Source: Bradyrhizobium sp. Ce-3 (lineage in GTDB: Bacteria; Pseudomonadota; Alphaproteobacteria; Rhizobiales; Xanthobacteraceae). From it: 64,000 nt of DNA. Made by a program: the position numbers and the translations under genes. This document shows positions 62,235 to 64,000 of this stretch, piece after piece (the stretch's first letter is position 1; each line of letters opens with the position of its first letter). Location of the stretch: assembly GCF_022835695.1 (NCBI RefSeq), contig NZ_BQUV01000013.1:62001-126000 (forward strand), in the 5' to 3' direction. Below the pieces are notes generated by a model. It was not told where the DNA came from. It worked only from the letters and a program-made list of their open reading frames with translations, and searched no databases.

Positions 62235-62932
62235 GCCGCTTCTTCTTTTTCTTTGGGAGGCAGACGCAGCTGCGCGGTGATCTCGGCCATGATCGCGACC
62301 GCGATCTCCGACGGCGACACCGCGCCGATGTCGAGCCCGATCGGCGCGTGGATGCGCGCGATGTCGCTGTCTTTCGCTCCTTGCGCGCGCAACCGCTCGG
62401 CGCGCTTGGCGTGGGTCTTCCGCGAGCCGAGCGCGCCGATATAGAAGCAGTCGCGGTCGAAGGCGTGCAGCAGCGCCGGATCGTCGATCTTCGGATCGTG
62501 CGTCACCGCGACGAACGCCGTGTAGTGATCGACGTTGAGCGGCGGCAGCGCGACGTCGGGCCATTCGGCGACCAGCGGCACGTCGGGGAAACGCTCGGGG
62601 CTTGCAAACGCCGTGCGCGGATCGACCACCGTGACGTCGTAGTCGAGCGAGCGCGCCAGCGGCGCCAGGGCCTGGCTGATATGGACCGCGCCGATGATCA
62701 CGAGCTTTGCGGTCGGCGCGTAGACGTTGAGGAACAGCTTTTTGCCTGCGACCTCGACATTGCCGCTCTTGCCCATCCTGAGCTGCTTTGCGAGCTCGGC
62801 GCGCAACGGATCGGCGGCGATGTCCGCAGCCTTGACCAGCCGCTGCTCGCCGTTGGCGGTATCGGTGACGATGATCACCGGGCGGCGCGCGGCGCGCTCG
62901 GCGTTCAGCTCTTTCAGGATCTCGAGTTTCAC
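62231..62932 (-). CDS. XdhC/CoxF family maturation protein, Rossmann half
   Basis: This 233-residue protein corresponds to the second, nucleotide-binding part of XdhC: KLVIIGAVHISQALAPLAR, VTVVDPRTAF, and FYIGALGSRKTHAKR to IGLDIGAVSPSEIAVAI. XdhC proteins bind the molybdenum cofactor and help its sulfuration and insertion. The stop of the upstream short XdhC gene is two bases away, and its own stop overlaps the fused MoeA-MobA gene. Confidence 0.92.
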   Translation of the reverse strand: MKLEILKELNAERAARRPVIIVTDTANGEQRLVKAADIAADPLRAELAKQLRMGKSGNVEVAGKKLFLNVYAPTAKLVIIGAVHISQALAPLARSLDYDVTVVDPRTAFASPERFPDVPLVAEWPDVALPPLNVDHYTAFVAVTHDPKIDDPALLHAFDRDCFYIGALGSRKTHAKRAERLRAQGAKDSDIARIHAPIGLDIGAVSPSEIAVAIMAEITAQLRLPPKEKEEAA

Positions 62933-62934
62933 GG

Positions 62935-63258
62935 CTAACCGACCTTCTCGACGAACACGCGGATGGTGCCGCCGCAGGACAGGCCGACATTCCAGGCCGT
63001 CTCGTCGGCGACGCCGAATTCGAGCATTTTTGGCTGGCCGCTCGCGATCACGTCGAGCGCTTCCGTGACCACGGCGCCCTCGACGCAGCCGCCGGAAACG
63101 GACCCTAAGAACGTGCCGTCGTCATTGATGACCAGGCTGGAGCCGGCCGGGCGCGGCGCCGAACCCCAGGTCTCGACCACGGTGGCGAGCGCCACGCCGT
63201 GGCCCTGTTTCTGCCAGGTTTCGGCGGCCTGCAGGATGTCTTCGTCGCGGTTCAGCAT
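62935..63258 (-). CDS. XdhC/CoxI family protein, N-terminal half only
   Basis: This 107-residue protein matches the first XdhC domain: ATVVETWGSAPRPAGSSLVIN and GSVSGGCVEGAVVTEA, with a conserved SGGC Cys that may bind a metal or sulfur. The Rossmann half is encoded by the next gene, so the two halves are split. It is 29 bases downstream of the CoxE-type gene. An ATG with a GGAGGCC-type site starts it. Confidence 0.92.
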   Translation of the reverse strand: MLNRDEDILQAAETWQKQGHGVALATVVETWGSAPRPAGSSLVINDDGTFLGSVSGGCVEGAVVTEALDVIASGQPKMLEFGVADETAWNVGLSCGGTIRVFVEKVG

Positions 63259-63287
63259 GGTGGCCTCCTGCTTATGGGTCAGGCTTC

Positions 63288-64000
63288 TTAGGCTACGGAG
63301 CGGATCAGGCTGCGGTGGTGCGCCGGCGGCGGCGATGACAGCGCCCCGATCAAGCCCTTGATGGACGTCAAGTTATGCACCGGGCGAAATTCGTCAACGT
63401 GGGGCAACATCATTTTGATGCCCTGCGCCTTGGCCTCGAAGCCGGAGTAGCGCAGCAGCGGATTGAGCCAGATCAGGCGGCGGCAGGAGCGGTGCAAACG
63501 GTCCATCTCGAAGGCCAGTTTGGCATCAGCCTCCCGTTCTAGTCCATCGGATATAAGGAGGACGATGGCGCCCTGGCCGAGCACCCGGCGAGCCCAGAGC
63601 TGGTTGAAGCTGTGCAGCGAGGTCGCGATCCGGGTCCCGCCGGCCCAGTCCTCCACCGAGGACGTGCAGCTCGCCAGCGCCTCGTCGGGGTCACGCGCCC
63701 GTAACGCGCGCGTCACATTGGTCAGGCGGGTGCCGAACAGGAACACCGAGACCCGCTTGCGGTAGTCGGTGATGGCGTGCAGGAAATGCAGGAACAGGCG
63801 GGTGTATTCGCTCATCGAGCCGGAGATATCGAGCAGCGCCACGATCGGCGCCGGCTTCTCGATCCGGCCGAGCTTGCGGATATCGATGATCTCGCCGCCG
63901 GTGCGCAGCGAGTTGCGCACGGTGCGGCGCATGTCGAGCCGCAGTCCCCGCGCATCCGGCTGGTAGCGGCGAGTGACGAGTTCGGCCTGCGGCAGCCGCA
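63288..64000 (-). CDS. CoxE-type von Willebrand A domain protein, 5' end cut
   Basis: The frame is open to the window's right edge, so the N terminus is missing. The visible 237 residues include PAELVTRRYQPD-like sequence at the start, the MIDAS motif ALLDISGSMSEYT, GGTRIATSLHSFN and LISDGLEREADAKLAFEM. CoxE works with a MoxR-type AAA+ protein (CoxD) to activate aerobic CO dehydrogenase-type Mo enzymes. It is followed on the same strand by the XdhC pair and the MoeA-MobA fusion, so the molybdenum-hydroxylase structural genes should lie to the right. Confidence 0.92.
   Translation of the reverse strand, partial: RLPQAELVTRRYQPDARGLRLDMRRTVRNSLRTGGEIIDIRKLGRIEKPAPIVALLDISGSMSEYTRLFLHFLHAITDYRKRVSVFLFGTRLTNVTRALRARDPDEALASCTSSVEDWAGGTRIATSLHSFNQLWARRVLGQGAIVLLISDGLEREADAKLAFEMDRLHRSCRRLIWLNPLLRYSGFEAKAQGIKMMLPHVDEFRPVHNLTSIKGLIGALSSPPPAHHRSLIRSVA

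Noticed and set aside
60540-62444. A 634-residue plus-strand open frame opposite the MoeA-MobA fusion
   Set aside because: Its composition is that of a shadow frame and the minus strand shows clear MobA and MogA-type motifs.

Overview
The window is a gene-dense, GC-rich chromosomal segment of an alphaproteobacterium. Gene content, several families of long dispersed palindromes (cores such as GTAGCCCGGATGGAGCG, CGTCATTCCGGGGC and CGTCATTGCGAGCGAAGC) and a CIRCE-controlled groESL operon all point to Bradyrhizobium or a close relative (Nitrobacteraceae). About 62 protein genes are supported. No phage, transposase, rRNA or CRISPR was found, and synteny looks like ordinary chromosome with repeats in the gaps. 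LAYOUT. 1-10.3 kb: a plus-strand peptide/amide catabolic block. It holds the end of an M20 peptidase, an oligopeptide ABC transporter (two permeases and a fused double ATPase) behind a well-matched sigma-54 promoter, an M81/MlrC-type peptidase, an M20 amidohydrolase overlapping an amidase, then an enoyl-CoA hydratase and a lipase-like hydrolase. 10.4-16 kb: detoxification and housekeeping genes (quinone oxidoreductase, DsbA-like isomerase, nu-type GST, MetE-like methyltransferase, xanthine phosphoribosyltransferase, CinA-type protein). 16.3-24.7 kb: a circularly permuted ATP-grasp enzyme, an alpha-E protein and a transglutaminase-like protease, followed 3.5 kb later by the proteasome-like peptidase Anbu; an alpha/beta hydrolase, an AhpD-like protein and an antisense peptide-binding lipoprotein-type SBP gene lie between. 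25-32.5 kb: transporters, a cupin with a histone-H1-like tail, usg, groES-groEL with two CIRCE elements around an RpoH-type promoter, and a slipin gene preceded by two abutting tRNA-like sequences. 33-46 kb: a LysR/isochorismatase/GST unit with a structured operator, AMP nucleosidase, aldehyde dehydrogenase with DUF779 and an AcoR-like regulator that lacks the AAA+ domain, a Tlde1-type L,D-transpeptidase-like envelope protein, DUF899 and two glycosyltransferases. 46-53.5 kb: small exported proteins, DUF72/DUF488, PhzF, a GntR-MFS-amidohydrolase operon, and a membrane class III cyclase. 53.5-57.2 kb: an autoregulated TetR-HlyD-ABC export operon with a perfect operator palindrome. 57.6-64 kb: small hypotheticals, a DadA-like oxidoreductase, and the accessory end of a molybdenum-hydroxylase (cox/xdh) cluster: CoxE-type VWA protein, two XdhC-family proteins and a MoeA/MogA-MobA fusion. 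HOW IT FITS. The strongest candidates for less-described biology are the ATP-grasp/alpha-E/transglutaminase/Anbu set, which is predicted to make and degrade a peptide tag or non-ribosomal peptide, and the tRNA-mimic pair upstream of the slipin gene, which resembles RtcB/Ro60 RNA-repair neighbourhoods although rtcB itself is not in the window. All functional calls are by reading motifs and family resemblance; no database search was run.
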